Part shown: positions 1 to 6,398 of the stretch, piece after piece
Numbering within the stretch: position 1 is the stretch's first letter
Layout: every line of letters begins with the position of its first letter
From: a virus
Strand: one strand, 5' to 3'
Virus record (IMG/VR): IMGVR_UViG_3300042868_010125
Coordinates: 1-64,000 of that record
DNA length: 64,000 nt
Notes under the pieces: generated by a model
Databases searched by the model: none
Seen by the model: the letters and a program-made list of their open reading frames with translations, nothing else
What the model was told of the DNA's origin: nothing
Position numbers and translations under genes: made by a program

Positions 1-456
1 TGGGTCGAACAAGTCTTTATTGGAGTTAAGTTCGTACTTATCACGCCGTGCTACGCCTAATCCACCAATCATGTTGATTTGGAAGATGCCGTATGAATTA
101 TCTCCTGTTTTAACATTGCCATTAAAGGCTAGGGGGCGTCCATTTGACTCTTTCTTGACAACTGCCCACGCTACTTTGAGTGCCTTACCTTCAAACCCAA
201 CGGTGCTTAGCATCTTGGCTAACTCTTCATCGGTAAAGGGAGTTCTTTGTTCAGCGAACTTCTTCAACTCTAGGTCCCTAATTTTTACTTTATGCGCCTC
301 GATTTCTTCTTCAATCTGGGCTCTTACATCTTCTTTACTTTCCATTGTCTGTTGTGCGTTTGATGCTTGGATATATGTAGAGAAAGCGGATACGAATACC
401 ACCGCAATTAAGACACTTACTATTTTTTCGACAACTCTATTGTTTGATTTGTGCAT
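1..456 (-). CDS. Lytic transglycosylase-like cell-wall hydrolase (C-terminus cut by window edge)
   Basis: The reading frame is open to base 1, so the gene continues outside the window; 152 codons are visible. Residues 12-27 form a hydrophobic signal-anchor, followed by a charged helical stretch (39-70) and a domain that looks like a soluble lytic transglycosylase. That domain has VKKESNG with probable catalytic Glu103 and the downstream NSYGIFQIN signature (120-128). This family cleaves peptidoglycan glycan strands and would act outside the membrane. Small membrane proteins encoded just upstream (895-1577) make a lysis or wall-remodelling role plausible. Start: ATG at 456 behind AAAGGAAAATAA. 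It could instead be a host-wall-remodelling (resuscitation-type) enzyme. Confidence 0.75.
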   Translation of the reverse strand, partial: MHKSNNRVVEKIVSVLIAVVFVSAFSTYIQASNAQQTMESKEDVRAQIEEEIEAHKVKIRDLELKKFAEQRTPFTDEELAKMLSTVGFEGKALKVAWAVVKKESNGRPLAFNGNVKTGDNSYGIFQINMIGGLGVARRDKYELNSNKDLFDP

Positions 457-632
457 TTATTTTCCTTTGTTAGGGGACAGAGACAAGGTTGCTCAATTAG
501 CCAACCCGTGCCACCCGCTCTGGGGAGACAGGTATTACAACTACCTTTCTAATGCGTCTTTAGGTCGTAAGTCATTTGGTCGTTCATTGGTACTAGGTTA
601 CCACAATTAGTGCAGGAAAGTAGAGTTTTGGC

Positions 633-743
633 TCAGCAATCCTCGCAAATAAGCCCATTTCTGTAGTCTCTCTCGTCTACAGCCATAGATTTACCGCATT
701 TCCAACAAGAAATATAAATGATTTGTTTTTTGATGGTTTTCAT
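633..743 (-). CDS. Zinc-ribbon microprotein, 36 aa, with in-frame extension after TGA
   Basis: A 36-residue protein with two CxxC pairs (CWKC near 13-16 and CEDC at the C-terminus) that would bind one zinc. The start is the ATG at 743 behind a GGGGGG Shine-Dalgarno and a clear promoter at 767-795. After the TGA stop (635-633) the same frame stays open for 27 codons, to TAG at 549, and encodes another CTNC pair. The extension has no ATG of its own. Function unknown. Confidence 0.6.
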   Translation of the reverse strand: MKTIKKQIIYISCWKCGKSMAVDERDYRNGLICEDC

Positions 744-766
744 CTAAATACCCCCCTTTAGGTTAA

Positions 767-795
767 ATAGTACCACCTTCCTGACAAATAGTCAA
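767..795 (-). promoter_or_regulatory. SigA-like promoter for the 743 zinc-ribbon unit
   Basis: -35 TTGACT (795-790), 17-bp spacer, -10 TACTAT (772-767). The spacer carries GTCAGGAAGG, nearly repeated in the promoters at 2066 and 3032 and so perhaps a shared operator. Confidence 0.75.
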
Positions 796-812
796 AGACA
801 CGCCGAGACAGC

Positions 813-870
813 AAAAAGCCCCCTAGTCCCAAACAAAGTTTCAGGCAACAAACAAAGTTTTTAGGGGGCT
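813..870 (-). terminator. Intrinsic terminator
   Basis: Stem GCCCCCTA/TAGGGGGC (818-825 with 862-869), followed leftwards by a T-run. The long loop contains two copies of ACAAACAAAGTTT, related to the TACAAACAACTTTT element of this arm. It ends the 1577-895 operon. Confidence 0.8.
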
Positions 871-894
871 TCTTGCCAAACCTATCTTTTCGGC

Positions 895-1047
895 TTACTT
901 CTCTCTGCTAGCCAGAGTAGCCGTAGCAATGGATGTAAGACCAAACGCTACCGTGTAAGTCATATTGTCCTGCCAAGCCGAGACTAGGGTTGCAAAACCT
1001 AGTACCAGAGTTCCAACAGCAGTCCAGACTATGTTTAAGTTATTCAT
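895..1047 (-). CDS. Small membrane protein, holin-like, 50 aa
   Basis: Two hydrophobic segments (about residues 6-24 and 32-46) separated by a short polar turn, the size and layout of a small holin. The ATG overlaps the TGA of the upstream HTH gene (ATGA), indicating translational coupling. Its operon leads towards the lytic transglycosylase at 1-456. The holin assignment is inferred from size, topology and neighbours only. Confidence 0.5.
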   Translation of the reverse strand: MNNLNIVWTAVGTLVLGFATLVSAWQDNMTYTVAFGLTSIATATLASREK

Positions 1048-1241
1048 TTGTTGCCCTTCTTTTTAGGTTTAGTCCTACCCCTCAGGCGAGAAGAAGGATC
1101 TCTTAGTTGCGCTCCACCATTACGGATAGCCTTCCTAGCAGTTCTATAACAAACTCCTAGTTCAACCGCAACACTATCTATAGCCAGACCAGAAGTATAA
1201 AGTTCTGCAGCCCGACCCTCAAGTTTTTTACTTTTTGCCAT
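1044..1241 (-). CDS. Small HTH DNA-binding protein, 65 aa
   Basis: Residues 10-42 read as a resolvase/sigma-type helix-turn-helix (AAELYTSGL then VAVELGVCYRTARKAI), followed by a very basic Arg/Lys tail. Its first codons (MAKSKK) are written in the dispersed GCAAAAAGTAAAAA motif, and the upstream gene's TAA stop lies in the same motif, giving a 14-nt overlap. Probably a small regulator; the target is unknown. Confidence 0.55.
   Translation of the reverse strand: MAKSKKLEGRAAELYTSGLAIDSVAVELGVCYRTARKAIRNGGAQLRDPSSRLRGRTKPKKKGNK
1225..1238 (-). repeat. Dispersed motif 1 copy (GCAAAAAGTAAAAA), inside a coding start
   Basis: Exact 14-nt copy that encodes AKSKK at the start of the 1241 gene and holds the TAA stop of the 1410 gene. 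Confidence 0.7.
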
Positions 1242-1410
1242 TGAATCCAGAACCCTTTTTTCTCTTAACGGCTCTGTAAATTAAAACTCCAAACAAAACC
1301 GCGAGTGCCGCAGGCGTGTAGACGGAGATGTCAAAGAAGTTACTAGACAACTCAATCCACTCAAACCTACAAGCAAAATCACAGTCAAGCAGTATTTCTG
1401 TTTCTTCCAT
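1228..1410 (-). CDS. Single-span membrane protein, 60 aa
   Basis: Acidic N-terminus (residues 1-25), one transmembrane helix (about 31-47, YTPAALAVLFGVLIYRA) and a basic tail, so probably N-out/C-in. The ATG shares one base with the TAA of the 1577 gene (TAATG). It belongs to the membrane-protein operon 1577-895. Function unknown; a lysis accessory is possible. Confidence 0.55.
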   Translation of the reverse strand: MEETEILLDCDFACRFEWIELSSNFFDISVYTPAALAVLFGVLIYRAVKRKKGSGFNGKK

Positions 1411-1577
1411 TAGATTCCTTCTTTCACTTTGTTGTAATGAAGTTCAGCCAGTTCCTTGCGTAGTCTGTTGTTCTCCTGTAATAACTTACCCTGAGCCCTA
1501 ATACCAACCACCATGACAAAGCATGAGCCGGCGAGCGCAATCATAATTCCAATAAGTGTTCCCGTGTCAAGAACCAT
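1410..1577 (-). CDS. Membrane protein with coiled-coil tail, 55 aa
   Basis: One N-terminal transmembrane helix (about residues 7-27) followed by a charged amphipathic helix (30-50), resembling small lysis or spanin-like phage proteins. The start lacks a normal Shine-Dalgarno; instead GAAAAAGTAAAAA, a variant of motif 1, abuts the ATG. First gene of the operon. Role inferred from topology only. Confidence 0.55.
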   Translation of the reverse strand: MVLDTGTLIGIMIALAGSCFVMVVGIRAQGKLLQENNRLRKELAELHYNKVKEGI

Positions 1578-1591
1578 TTTTTACTTTTTCC
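1578..1591 (-). repeat. Motif 1 variant abutting a start codon
   Basis: GGAAAAAGTAAAAA directly before the ATG at 1577; it differs from the consensus only at the first two bases. Confidence 0.6.
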
Positions 1592-1842
1592 TACCTTTCC
1601 TGTTTTTCCAGTTTGATAAACATTTCATTGGTTCTCATCTGAGGCATTGGTATCGCTTCCATAAATGCTCTTGCTTCAGCACTTGTTTTTAGTTCAGACC
1701 ATTTCTCAAACTGTTCATCACTCATAGACGCAAACTTAATCAGAAACTCGGCGCGAGGTATGTCAATACTCTGCCTGTCTTTGATAAGAAAGCCTTCTTT
1801 TTTTGCTAAAGCATTTGCTTTTTTAGTTCTCCAACCTGACAT
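1591..1842 (-). CDS. Hypothetical protein, 83 aa
   Basis: Soluble, charged, helical protein with no motif I recognise; basic at the start and mixed later. The ATG at 1842 follows an AAAGGGGGTAG ribosome-binding site, the strong type used across this arm. Function unknown. Confidence 0.6.
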   Translation of the reverse strand: MSGWRTKKANALAKKEGFLIKDRQSIDIPRAEFLIKFASMSDEQFEKWSELKTSAEARAFMEAIPMPQMRTNEMFIKLEKQER

Positions 1843-1867
1843 TATTTACTACCCCCTTTTTTCGTTT

Positions 1868-2023
1868 TTATGGATAAAGCAAGTCTAAGCAGAATTGGTT
1901 CATCTGCTCTGTTGGCACTTTGCACTCGGCAGGTGTTGTCGCGTTATTAGCCCAAGCAACAAGTCCAAGAAAAACAAGTGCTACCGCTACTCTGCGTCTA
2001 ATGTACTTTGCCTTCGTTTTCAT
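1868..2023 (-). CDS. Small secreted or membrane-anchored protein, 51 aa
   Basis: Basic N-terminus (KTKAKYIRRR), hydrophobic stretch (residues 11-23) ending in A-N-N-A, then a short domain with two cysteines. It could be exported by signal peptide or held as a single-span protein. The ATG at 2023 was preferred over one nine codons upstream because AAAGGGGGATTAT precedes it. Confidence 0.55.
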   Translation of the reverse strand: MKTKAKYIRRRVAVALVFLGLVAWANNATTPAECKVPTEQMNQFCLDLLYP

Positions 2024-2065
2024 ATAATCCCCCTTTAACCATATTGACAATTTGCCAATAAGATA

Positions 2066-2093
2066 ATTATACAGACTTTCCTGACAAAATCAA
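2066..2093 (-). promoter_or_regulatory. SigA-like promoter for the 2023 gene
   Basis: -35 TTGATT (2093-2088), 16-bp spacer, -10 TATAAT (2071-2066). The spacer carries GTCAGGAAAG. Confidence 0.65.
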
Positions 2094-2094
2094 C

Positions 2095-2253
2095 TTACCT
2101 GACTTTCGGCGTGTCGCTCTTTTGCTCATATATACGATTAACTACCCAGCCATCTACTTCCATTTTGCTTGCTCTTTCTTCAGCGATTTCCAGCGAAGAT
2201 GCTCGTATAACTTTTGTCTTGTTCTTCTCCAAGATAATCTCGTATCTAGGCAT
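2095..2253 (-). CDS. Hypothetical small protein, 52 aa
   Basis: A short alpha/beta protein (RYEIILEKNKTKVIRASS, then a helix and VDGWVVNRIYE). The ATG overlaps the TAA of the phosphatase gene (TAATG), so the two are translationally coupled. Function unknown. Confidence 0.55.
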   Translation of the reverse strand: MPRYEIILEKNKTKVIRASSLEIAEERASKMEVDGWVVNRIYEQKSDTPKVR

Positions 2254-2786
2254 TAGTTTCTCCAAGCCTCGACGCTTGCCTCTTTAAGCCACTTCTCAAA
2301 GCGACCATTGAACAAGGCGTGCTTGCTTCTATTGGCTCTAATCAAGTTAATGGCATCTTCAGCCGTGTAACCCTCACGAATAAGAACCAAAGCCATAATT
2401 AGTCCCGAGCGGTTCATACCTGCTTGACAACGAATTAAGACACGCTGACCGCGCTTCCACTCGGCATGTGCCATGCGAACAATCGGTTGTAAGTCACTAG
2501 GGTCAAAGTCCCTCATATCGCTATCGTAAAATCCAAAGCGTAGTTCTTTCACAAACCAATCAACAGGGTTTGCTAATGAGTAAGCGGTAACCACTAGGTC
2601 AAAATCTTTCTTAGTAATCATTGGCTTTTCTAATTGGTCAAAGACATCATTATCATCAGTTCCACCCTGCCATAAGCCCGGAAGAACCTCTGACCACAAG
2701 TCTTTTGGATAGTCAATCGTGTAAGAGCGTGGTGCTATTTTTGTTTCTAATAGTTCTAATGCTTCGTCTTGCGAGGAAATTGTCAT
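2253..2786 (-). CDS. Dual-specificity/tyrosine phosphatase-like protein, 177 aa
   Basis: The C-terminal half carries the P-loop CQAGMNRSG (Cys120 to Arg126), the Cx5R catalytic signature of cysteine-based protein phosphatases, with an upstream YDSD that could hold the general-acid Asp. The usual His before the Cys is Arg here. Such enzymes remove phosphate from Tyr/Ser/Thr or small phosphorylated molecules. The start at 2786 is chosen for its GAGGGGG site; an upstream ATG at 2831 would overlap the previous gene's stop. It may act on host signalling, but the substrate is unknown. Confidence 0.75.
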   Translation of the reverse strand: MTISSQDEALELLETKIAPRSYTIDYPKDLWSEVLPGLWQGGTDDNDVFDQLEKPMITKKDFDLVVTAYSLANPVDWFVKELRFGFYDSDMRDFDPSDLQPIVRMAHAEWKRGQRVLIRCQAGMNRSGLIMALVLIREGYTAEDAINLIRANRSKHALFNGRFEKWLKEASVEAWRN

Positions 2787-2823
2787 TTGGTTTCCCCCTC
2801 TCTTTTTGTATTTTAGTAAGTAA

Positions 2824-3000
2824 TTAAACATTTGTCAAATTACTTTTCTTATCTAGTTGTTTTTGTATTGCCTTGTTTATCATGTGATTTAAGAAGTCCG
2901 CAGTTGCTTGATAGTCTTTAACACTACGACGCTTTTTGTTTTTCATGTGCTTCATGCGACCATAAGTTCCTAGTATCGCACTATCAGGTAACCCTTTCAT
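2824..3000 (-). CDS. Small basic protein, 58 aa
   Basis: Lysine/arginine-rich centre (RMKHMKNKKRR) followed by a helical segment, so nucleic-acid binding is possible. ATG at 3000 behind AAAAGGGGGATTAA and promoter 3032-3060. First gene of the unit with the phosphatase. Function unknown. Confidence 0.55.
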   Translation of the reverse strand: MKGLPDSAILGTYGRMKHMKNKKRRSVKDYQATADFLNHMINKAIQKQLDKKSNLTNV

Positions 3001-3031
3001 TTAATCCCCCTTTTTCTTACCTTGTTCCATA

Positions 3032-3060
3032 AGGATAGCACTTTCCTGACTTTTTGTCAA
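3032..3060 (-). promoter_or_regulatory. SigA-like promoter for the 3000/2786/2253 operon
   Basis: -35 TTGACA (3060-3055), 17-bp spacer containing GTCAGGAAAG, -10 TATCCT (3037-3032). Confidence 0.75.
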
Positions 3061-3170
3061 GAAGGCAACAATTTTTACAGTTACCAAGCGCTGACTTCCT
3101 ACGCTCAATTTGAGCCCGCTTTGAAATCTACAAACAACTTACGCAGCCAGACAGCCAGGCTGCTGCAATT

Positions 3171-3228
3171 TTTTTACTTTTTGCTATGGGCCCTGGTGGA
3201 AAGGATCATGATCTAAAAACAACTTTTG
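3171..3228. repeat. Bipartite element, copy 1
   Basis: Motif 1 as TTTTTACTTTTTGC on the plus strand (3171-3184), 29 nt, then motif 2 TAAAAACAACTTTT (3214-3227). The spacer holds GGGCCC and GATCATGATC palindromes. A second motif 2 lies at 3129. This fills the otherwise gene-free gap 3061-3274. Confidence 0.7.
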
Positions 3229-3274
3229 GTTCTGCCTTCCGCCTTGATGAAAAAAATGTTAAGTTTTTTCCAAT

Positions 3275-3313
3275 AAAAAACTCCCTGCCGTATAAAGACA
3301 AGGAGTTTTTTGT
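3275..3313 (-). terminator. Intrinsic terminator (probably bidirectional)
   Basis: AAAAAACTCC (3275-3284) pairs with GGAGTTTTTT (3302-3311). It follows the stop of the 3556 gene. Confidence 0.8.
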
Positions 3314-3322
3314 TTTATTTAA

Positions 3323-3556
3323 TTATCTATCTAACCTAAGTATGCGTACGAGTTCACTAGCAGTTATTTCCCAGCCAGCATCTGTTTTAACGGCAGTAGC
3401 AGGGTGGGGTTCTATGTCAGAAGGTAATACAACTACCTCGTCATAGTTTTCATCTTGATAGAGTTCCCAAGCCTTGATAGCAGGTTCTGCATAGTCAAGT
3501 GGTAGCGGTGGATAAAAGTTTCCCCGTAAGTGGTAACTCATGTTAATTGTGTCCAT
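3323..3556 (-). CDS. Hypothetical protein, 77 aa
   Basis: Small acidic protein (ELYQDENYDEVVVLPSD) with no recognised family. ATG at 3556 behind AAAAAGGGGAAACA. It is the only gene of its unit and has a structured 5' leader (3577-3653) after a strong promoter, suggesting post-transcriptional control. Confidence 0.6.
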   Translation of the reverse strand: MDTINMSYHLRGNFYPPLPLDYAEPAIKAWELYQDENYDEVVVLPSDIEPHPATAVKTDAGWEITASELVRILRLDR

Positions 3557-3576
3557 TGTTTCCCCTTTTTGTTAGG

Positions 3577-3653
3577 TTCGGTAGGGAGTCGTATTGTTTC
3601 CCACCCTCTAGAGTTAAAGTGGTTCAGGTGACCAGCGACTTCCCCCTACCGAA
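3577..3653 (-). promoter_or_regulatory. Structured 5' leader of the 3556 gene
   Basis: In the transcript, TTCGGTAGGG and AGTCG (3653-3636) can pair with CGACT and CCTACCGAA (3591-3577), closing about 45 nt that include GGTCACC and the CTCTAGAG palindrome. It lies between the -10 and the Shine-Dalgarno. I match it to no known riboswitch class. Confidence 0.5.
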
Positions 3654-3660
3654 TAACTTT

Positions 3661-3689
3661 AGTATAGCAATTGTCCAAAGGAAAGTCAA
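3661..3689 (-). promoter_or_regulatory. SigA-like promoter for the 3556 gene
   Basis: -35 TTGACT (3689-3684), 17-bp spacer, -10 TATACT (3666-3661). Confidence 0.8.
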
Positions 3690-3745
3690 GTATCTATAAA
3701 CAACTCATTTACCAAGATCCTTAGTAAGCAGCGACAGCAGCACTA

Positions 3746-3802
3746 GCAAAAAGTAAAAAATATATCTTCAGCAGCCAGATGGCCTAACTACAAACAACTT
3801 TT
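3746..3802. repeat. Bipartite element, copy 2 (motif 1 reversed)
   Basis: Motif 1 reads GCAAAAAGTAAAAA on the plus strand (3746-3759), then 29 nt with the GCCAGATGGC palindrome, then TACAAACAACTTTT (3789-3802). Motif 1 is flipped relative to copies at 3171, 7834, 14396 and 17364, but the spacing is kept. Confidence 0.7.
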
Positions 3803-4373
3803 AGGATCCGAAGTGCTGCACCGAGATGTTAATCGGCAGCCCCGTGCTTGGATCTAACTTGGCTGCAATAGTTATTGCTTGTCTAATAACATTCTTGGCT
3901 GTGCCTAAGGTTTTCTTTTTGTTATCTAGGCTTGCCAGCATCGCTCCCATAGCGTAGCCACTACCTGAGCCTATGGCGTATACGCCTGTTTCGTCATGTG
4001 CCCAGGAAAAGTCATCACCAATCTCGTAGACAGTCCCATTAACCGCAACCATTATCTGAGAGTCATGCTCTCCGTCTTTACTGTAAGAGTTCTCCTCGAA
4101 GCAACGCTTCATATCTTGGATAAAAACAGAAGATATAAACTTGTCTAACTTTGCCCCGTAAAGGTTTGGATTTATCGCAGGTGGCTTAAAAACATGTGTA
4201 AGTATGTTAATAGCACGCATATCTCCTGCCGCACCAATTAAGTATGGACCGTTTTTATTTACTTTTCCGTTGTCTTTGGGTAGCGTATATATTTTGCTGT
4301 TGTCTTCAGTTAGCCTTGAGTCATAGCCTATGGCAACCCAGTTCTCCCCCTGTATGGCTGCAATAGTTGTCAT
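3801..4373 (-). CDS. HslV/proteasome beta-like Ntn-hydrolase, 190 aa
   Basis: Starts MTTIAAIQGENWVAIGYDSR and later has IGAAGDMRAIN and AIGSGSGYAMGAMLAS, the pattern of HslV and 20S-type beta subunits. Removing Met1 would expose Thr2 as nucleophile; Asp18 matches the catalytic Asp17, and Lys33 or Lys37 the catalytic Lys. The family forms self-compartmentalised peptidase rings that degrade proteins in the cytoplasm with an unfoldase. No unfoldase is encoded nearby, so it may pair with a host AAA+ ring or act alone. Motif 1 lies 19 nt upstream of its start. Confidence 0.75.
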   Translation of the reverse strand: MTTIAAIQGENWVAIGYDSRLTEDNSKIYTLPKDNGKVNKNGPYLIGAAGDMRAINILTHVFKPPAINPNLYGAKLDKFISSVFIQDMKRCFEENSYSKDGEHDSQIMVAVNGTVYEIGDDFSWAHDETGVYAIGSGSGYAMGAMLASLDNKKKTLGTAKNVIRQAITIAAKLDPSTGLPINISVQHFGS

Positions 4374-4391
4374 GATTTTTCCCCAATTGTT

Positions 4392-4405
4392 TTTTTACTT
4401 TTTGC
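4392..4405 (-). repeat. Motif 1 copy between two genes
   Basis: Exact GCAAAAAGTAAAAA starting directly after the TAA of the 4651 gene and ending 18 nt before the ATG of the peptidase gene. Confidence 0.7.
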
Positions 4406-4651
4406 TTAGTTTAGAAAGCCGTCCCACAAATCTTCTCTGAGTTTTTCATACTTATCTCCGTGGTATCCGTTGTTTCTCGCAGAAACATCCTCATCCCGAA
4501 GTAGAGAGTCTAGCGAAAGGACAGCCGTAAAGTCCTTCTCATCAAACATAATAACAATCTTCGTGTCGCCGTCGGCAGGATCATCAACAAGGGCTGCAAT
4601 AAAAGGAACGGCTGACCCGTTGGCGTGATAATACTTATCTACGATTTCCAT
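4406..4651 (-). CDS. Hypothetical protein, 81 aa
   Basis: Acidic alpha/beta protein (ALVDDPADGDTKIVIMFDEKDFTAVLSLDSLL) with no recognised domain. The Shine-Dalgarno is weak (GGGTATTTTTTAACC), and the gene follows a run of hairpins (4704-4800). It probably shares a transcript with the peptidase gene. Confidence 0.55.
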   Translation of the reverse strand: MEIVDKYYHANGSAVPFIAALVDDPADGDTKIVIMFDEKDFTAVLSLDSLLRDEDVSARNNGYHGDKYEKLREDLWDGFLN

Positions 4652-4703
4652 GGTTAAAAAATACCCTACTCTCGGAAGGGTGATTTTGAGTTATTAAACA
4701 CCA

Positions 4704-4727
4704 AACCCCCCAGATCGGTGGGGGGTT
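4704..4727 (-). terminator. Strong hairpin after the 5193 gene
   Basis: AACCCCCCA (4704-4712) pairs with TGGGGGGTT (4719-4727) around a 6-nt loop; the trailing T-run is poor. Confidence 0.65.
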
Positions 4728-4729
4728 GG

Positions 4730-4805
4730 CGGAGCATGAAGGGGTAGTCCCTGCTCTCAACTTGGGGCGGAAAAGGGGATTAACCGCTACCCAAGGTGAG
4801 AATTA
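4730..4805. ncRNA. Two further stem-loops, possible small structured RNA
   Basis: GAGC...GGG pairs with CCC.GCTC (about 4733-4757), and a longer helix joins CTTGGG.GCGG (from about 4761) to CCGC..CCCAAG (to about 4797), extendable by CTC/GAG. With the 4704 hairpin this makes three adjacent helices in a gene-free stretch. It may be tandem terminators or a stable RNA. Confidence 0.35.
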
Positions 4806-4817
4806 GTTTAGCCTGAT

Positions 4818-4831
4818 TTTTTACTTTTTAT
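4818..4831 (-). repeat. Motif 1 variant
   Basis: ATAAAAAGTAAAAA, between the 5193 gene and the hairpin cluster. Confidence 0.5.
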
Positions 4832-4845
4832 TTCCCAAAAGGCGT

Positions 4846-5193
4846 TTAGATTTTATCAACTATTGCCACTGGGACGACCACATTGGCAGAGTAAATCTCT
4901 CCTTTAGAGTTTGTTCTAGAGAATCTTCCCTTAGGTTTATCAAAAGAAATACTGATTTTACTTCTCCTGATAGCAACCACAGTTGCTTCTTCTCCTATCA
5001 AATACTTTGTTCCGCACTTATCGTTTAGGACAACTTTGTCCCCAACTACGAAATCCTTTATATCCGCATCTACTCTTAGGGTGCTAAGTCTTTCCTCTAT
5101 GAGTTTTTTAAGTGGGATTAGTTGTCTATCCAGTTCTCCACCAGCAATAGCATTACAGGTTTCGTCAAACAAATCTATGGAAGTTTTAATCAT
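4846..5193 (-). CDS. Hypothetical protein, 115 aa
   Basis: Helical N-terminus, then a beta-rich half (DFVVGDKVVLNDKCGTKYLIGEEATVVAIRRSKISISFD) resembling a small KOW/SH3-like barrel, which would fit nucleic-acid or protein binding. It overlaps the 5416 gene by 8 nt and is last in the operon 5673-4846. Function unknown. Confidence 0.6.
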   Translation of the reverse strand: MIKTSIDLFDETCNAIAGGELDRQLIPLKKLIEERLSTLRVDADIKDFVVGDKVVLNDKCGTKYLIGEEATVVAIRRSKISISFDKPKGRFSRTNSKGEIYSANVVVPVAIVDKI

Positions 5194-5416
5194 TTTCTTC
5201 TACCATCCCGTCTTCATTTACAACCCCGATACTATTAGAAACTGACGCTACATCAAATCCGTAGTATTCGTTCATAAATACAGAAGCAACACGAACAGCA
5301 AAATCGTTATCTGCTTCGTTTTCTTCTCTGAGTTTCTCATCTAAGACTATTGTTGTCATTAGCGTAAAGTAGTCACCAACGAACATTACTGTTCGACTCG
5401 GTAGGATATTGTCCAT
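5186..5416 (-). CDS. Hypothetical acidic protein, 76 aa
   Basis: Acidic soluble protein without a recognised domain. ATG two bases after the TAA of the 5673 gene; its end overlaps the 5193 gene. Middle gene of a three-gene operon. Confidence 0.6.
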   Translation of the reverse strand: MDNILPSRTVMFVGDYFTLMTTIVLDEKLREENEADNDFAVRVASVFMNEYYGFDVASVSNSIGVVNEDGMVEEND

Positions 5417-5418
5417 TA

Positions 5419-5673
5419 TTAGTCCGCGTCCTTTAGGTGTTCGGCAATATCTTCAGGATCTGCCCCCATAGATATTAGAACCTTGCGCCATAAACTAGCG
5501 ACTCCAACCTTCGTGTCCATAAGAAAAAATAACTTATCCACAGAAGAATCTTTCTTGTTCTCCCACTTCTCAATATCACTTCTCAACATCTCCAGTAGTA
5601 GTGCCAATCCCATATTTAGGAAAGCACCTTCTTCGGAATCTACTTCCAACATCATTGTTTCTTTGTCACTCAT
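5419..5673 (-). CDS. Hypothetical acidic helical protein, 84 aa
   Basis: Mostly helical, strongly acidic (EVDSEEGAF, ADPEDIAEHLKDAD). ATG at 5673 behind AAAAGGGGGTTACTC and promoter 5700-5728; first gene of the operon. Function unknown. Confidence 0.65.
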   Translation of the reverse strand: MSDKETMMLEVDSEEGAFLNMGLALLLEMLRSDIEKWENKKDSSVDKLFFLMDTKVGVASLWRKVLISMGADPEDIAEHLKDAD

Positions 5674-5699
5674 TTGAGTAACCCCCTTTTCTTAACATA

Positions 5700-5728
5700 A
5701 GTATCTCATGTAATTTGTTTTTTGTCAA
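5700..5728 (-). promoter_or_regulatory. SigA-like promoter for the 5673 operon
   Basis: -35 TTGACA (5728-5723), 17-bp spacer, -10 GATACT (5705-5700). The -35 lies over the last codons of the 6111 gene. Confidence 0.75.
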
Positions 5729-6111
5729 GCACCTTGTGGCGCATACTCGACAACGCGAACAATCGCTTCTCGTTCTATTGAGCCAAGATGAACCCATGAA
5801 GTTGCATTTCCAAAAAACTTAGGGTTGTGGTCTGTTCCAACTTCCCATTTGGTTTTGCCAGTAATTTCTGTATCTATCTGATACACAAGCAAAGTGTCAT
5901 GCTCTACATATACGGGGTCGTTGCCTTCTTTAACAAAGTGGAAGTGTGACATCAACCTAAAACCCATAAAGGTTAAACAATCGTTTTCACTTTCGCTTGC
6001 ATAGACTTCGCCAAAACTTGAGATAAGTCCGCGTTCATCTATGCTCTCTCGATTACAGACCGCACTCGCATGGTAAAGATAGCGTGGCAGATTTTTACTT
6101 TTTGTTACCAC
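5725..6111 (-). CDS. Possible ADP-ribosyltransferase-fold protein, 128 aa
   Basis: RYLYHASAVCNRESIDERGLISSFGEVYASES resembles the start of the ART/KptA fold, where an H-containing strand precedes a helix and a GL turn; a later strand reads ATSWVHLGS. Such domains bind NAD and transfer ADP-ribose, or remove RNA 2'-phosphate. The match is by eye on short motifs. The start is GTG at 6111, overlapping the upstream stop by 7 nt; the next codons (TKSKN) are written in motif 1. Confidence 0.4.
   Translation of the reverse strand: MVTKSKNLPRYLYHASAVCNRESIDERGLISSFGEVYASESENDCLTFMGFRLMSHFHFVKEGNDPVYVEHDTLLVYQIDTEITGKTKWEVGTDHNPKFFGNATSWVHLGSIEREAIVRVVEYAPQGA
6092..6105 (-). repeat. Motif 1 variant inside a coding start
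   Basis: ACAAAAAGTAAAAA, coding TKSKN right after the GTG start of the 6111 gene. Confidence 0.6.
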
Positions 6112-6398
6112 TCAGACCCCTGTTCTATCAGTTGCTCAAACCCGTCATTAGGATTTTCGTGATTAGTGGTGACTGCTTGTATAAATCTAAGACCGCAAGA
6201 ATCCTCGAACCACTCCTGTAGGGTGGCTAGCATTTCTTCAGGTGTTGCTTCCACATTTGTTATTAGTGGGTCGTACTCGTACTCGCGCATTAGTTCTACC
6301 TGCTCGTCGTCCATTAAGACATAAATCTTGTGGCAGGTGTCCCAAGCGATAGCCTTTGCTTCGCTCACTCTTTCTTTTATTAGTTCCAAGTTATTCAT
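6105..6398 (-). CDS. Hypothetical acidic protein, 97 aa
   Basis: Acidic helical protein (EEMLATLQEWFEDSCG) with no recognised family. The ATG at 6398 overlaps the TAA of the 6496 gene (TAATG) and has GAGG upstream, so it is preferred over a start five codons earlier. Middle of the operon 6496-5725. Confidence 0.6.
   Translation of the reverse strand: MNNLELIKERVSEAKAIAWDTCHKIYVLMDDEQVELMREYEYDPLITNVEATPEEMLATLQEWFEDSCGLRFIQAVTTNHENPNDGFEQLIEQGSEW

Noticed and set aside
20-610. Rightward 196-codon frame at the left edge
   Set aside because: It is antisense to the transglycosylase gene, which has a proper start, signal anchor and catalytic motif.
633-635. Selenocysteine at the in-frame TGA
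   Set aside because: No SECIS-like hairpin recognised and no selenocysteine genes; many other genes here end normally in TGA.
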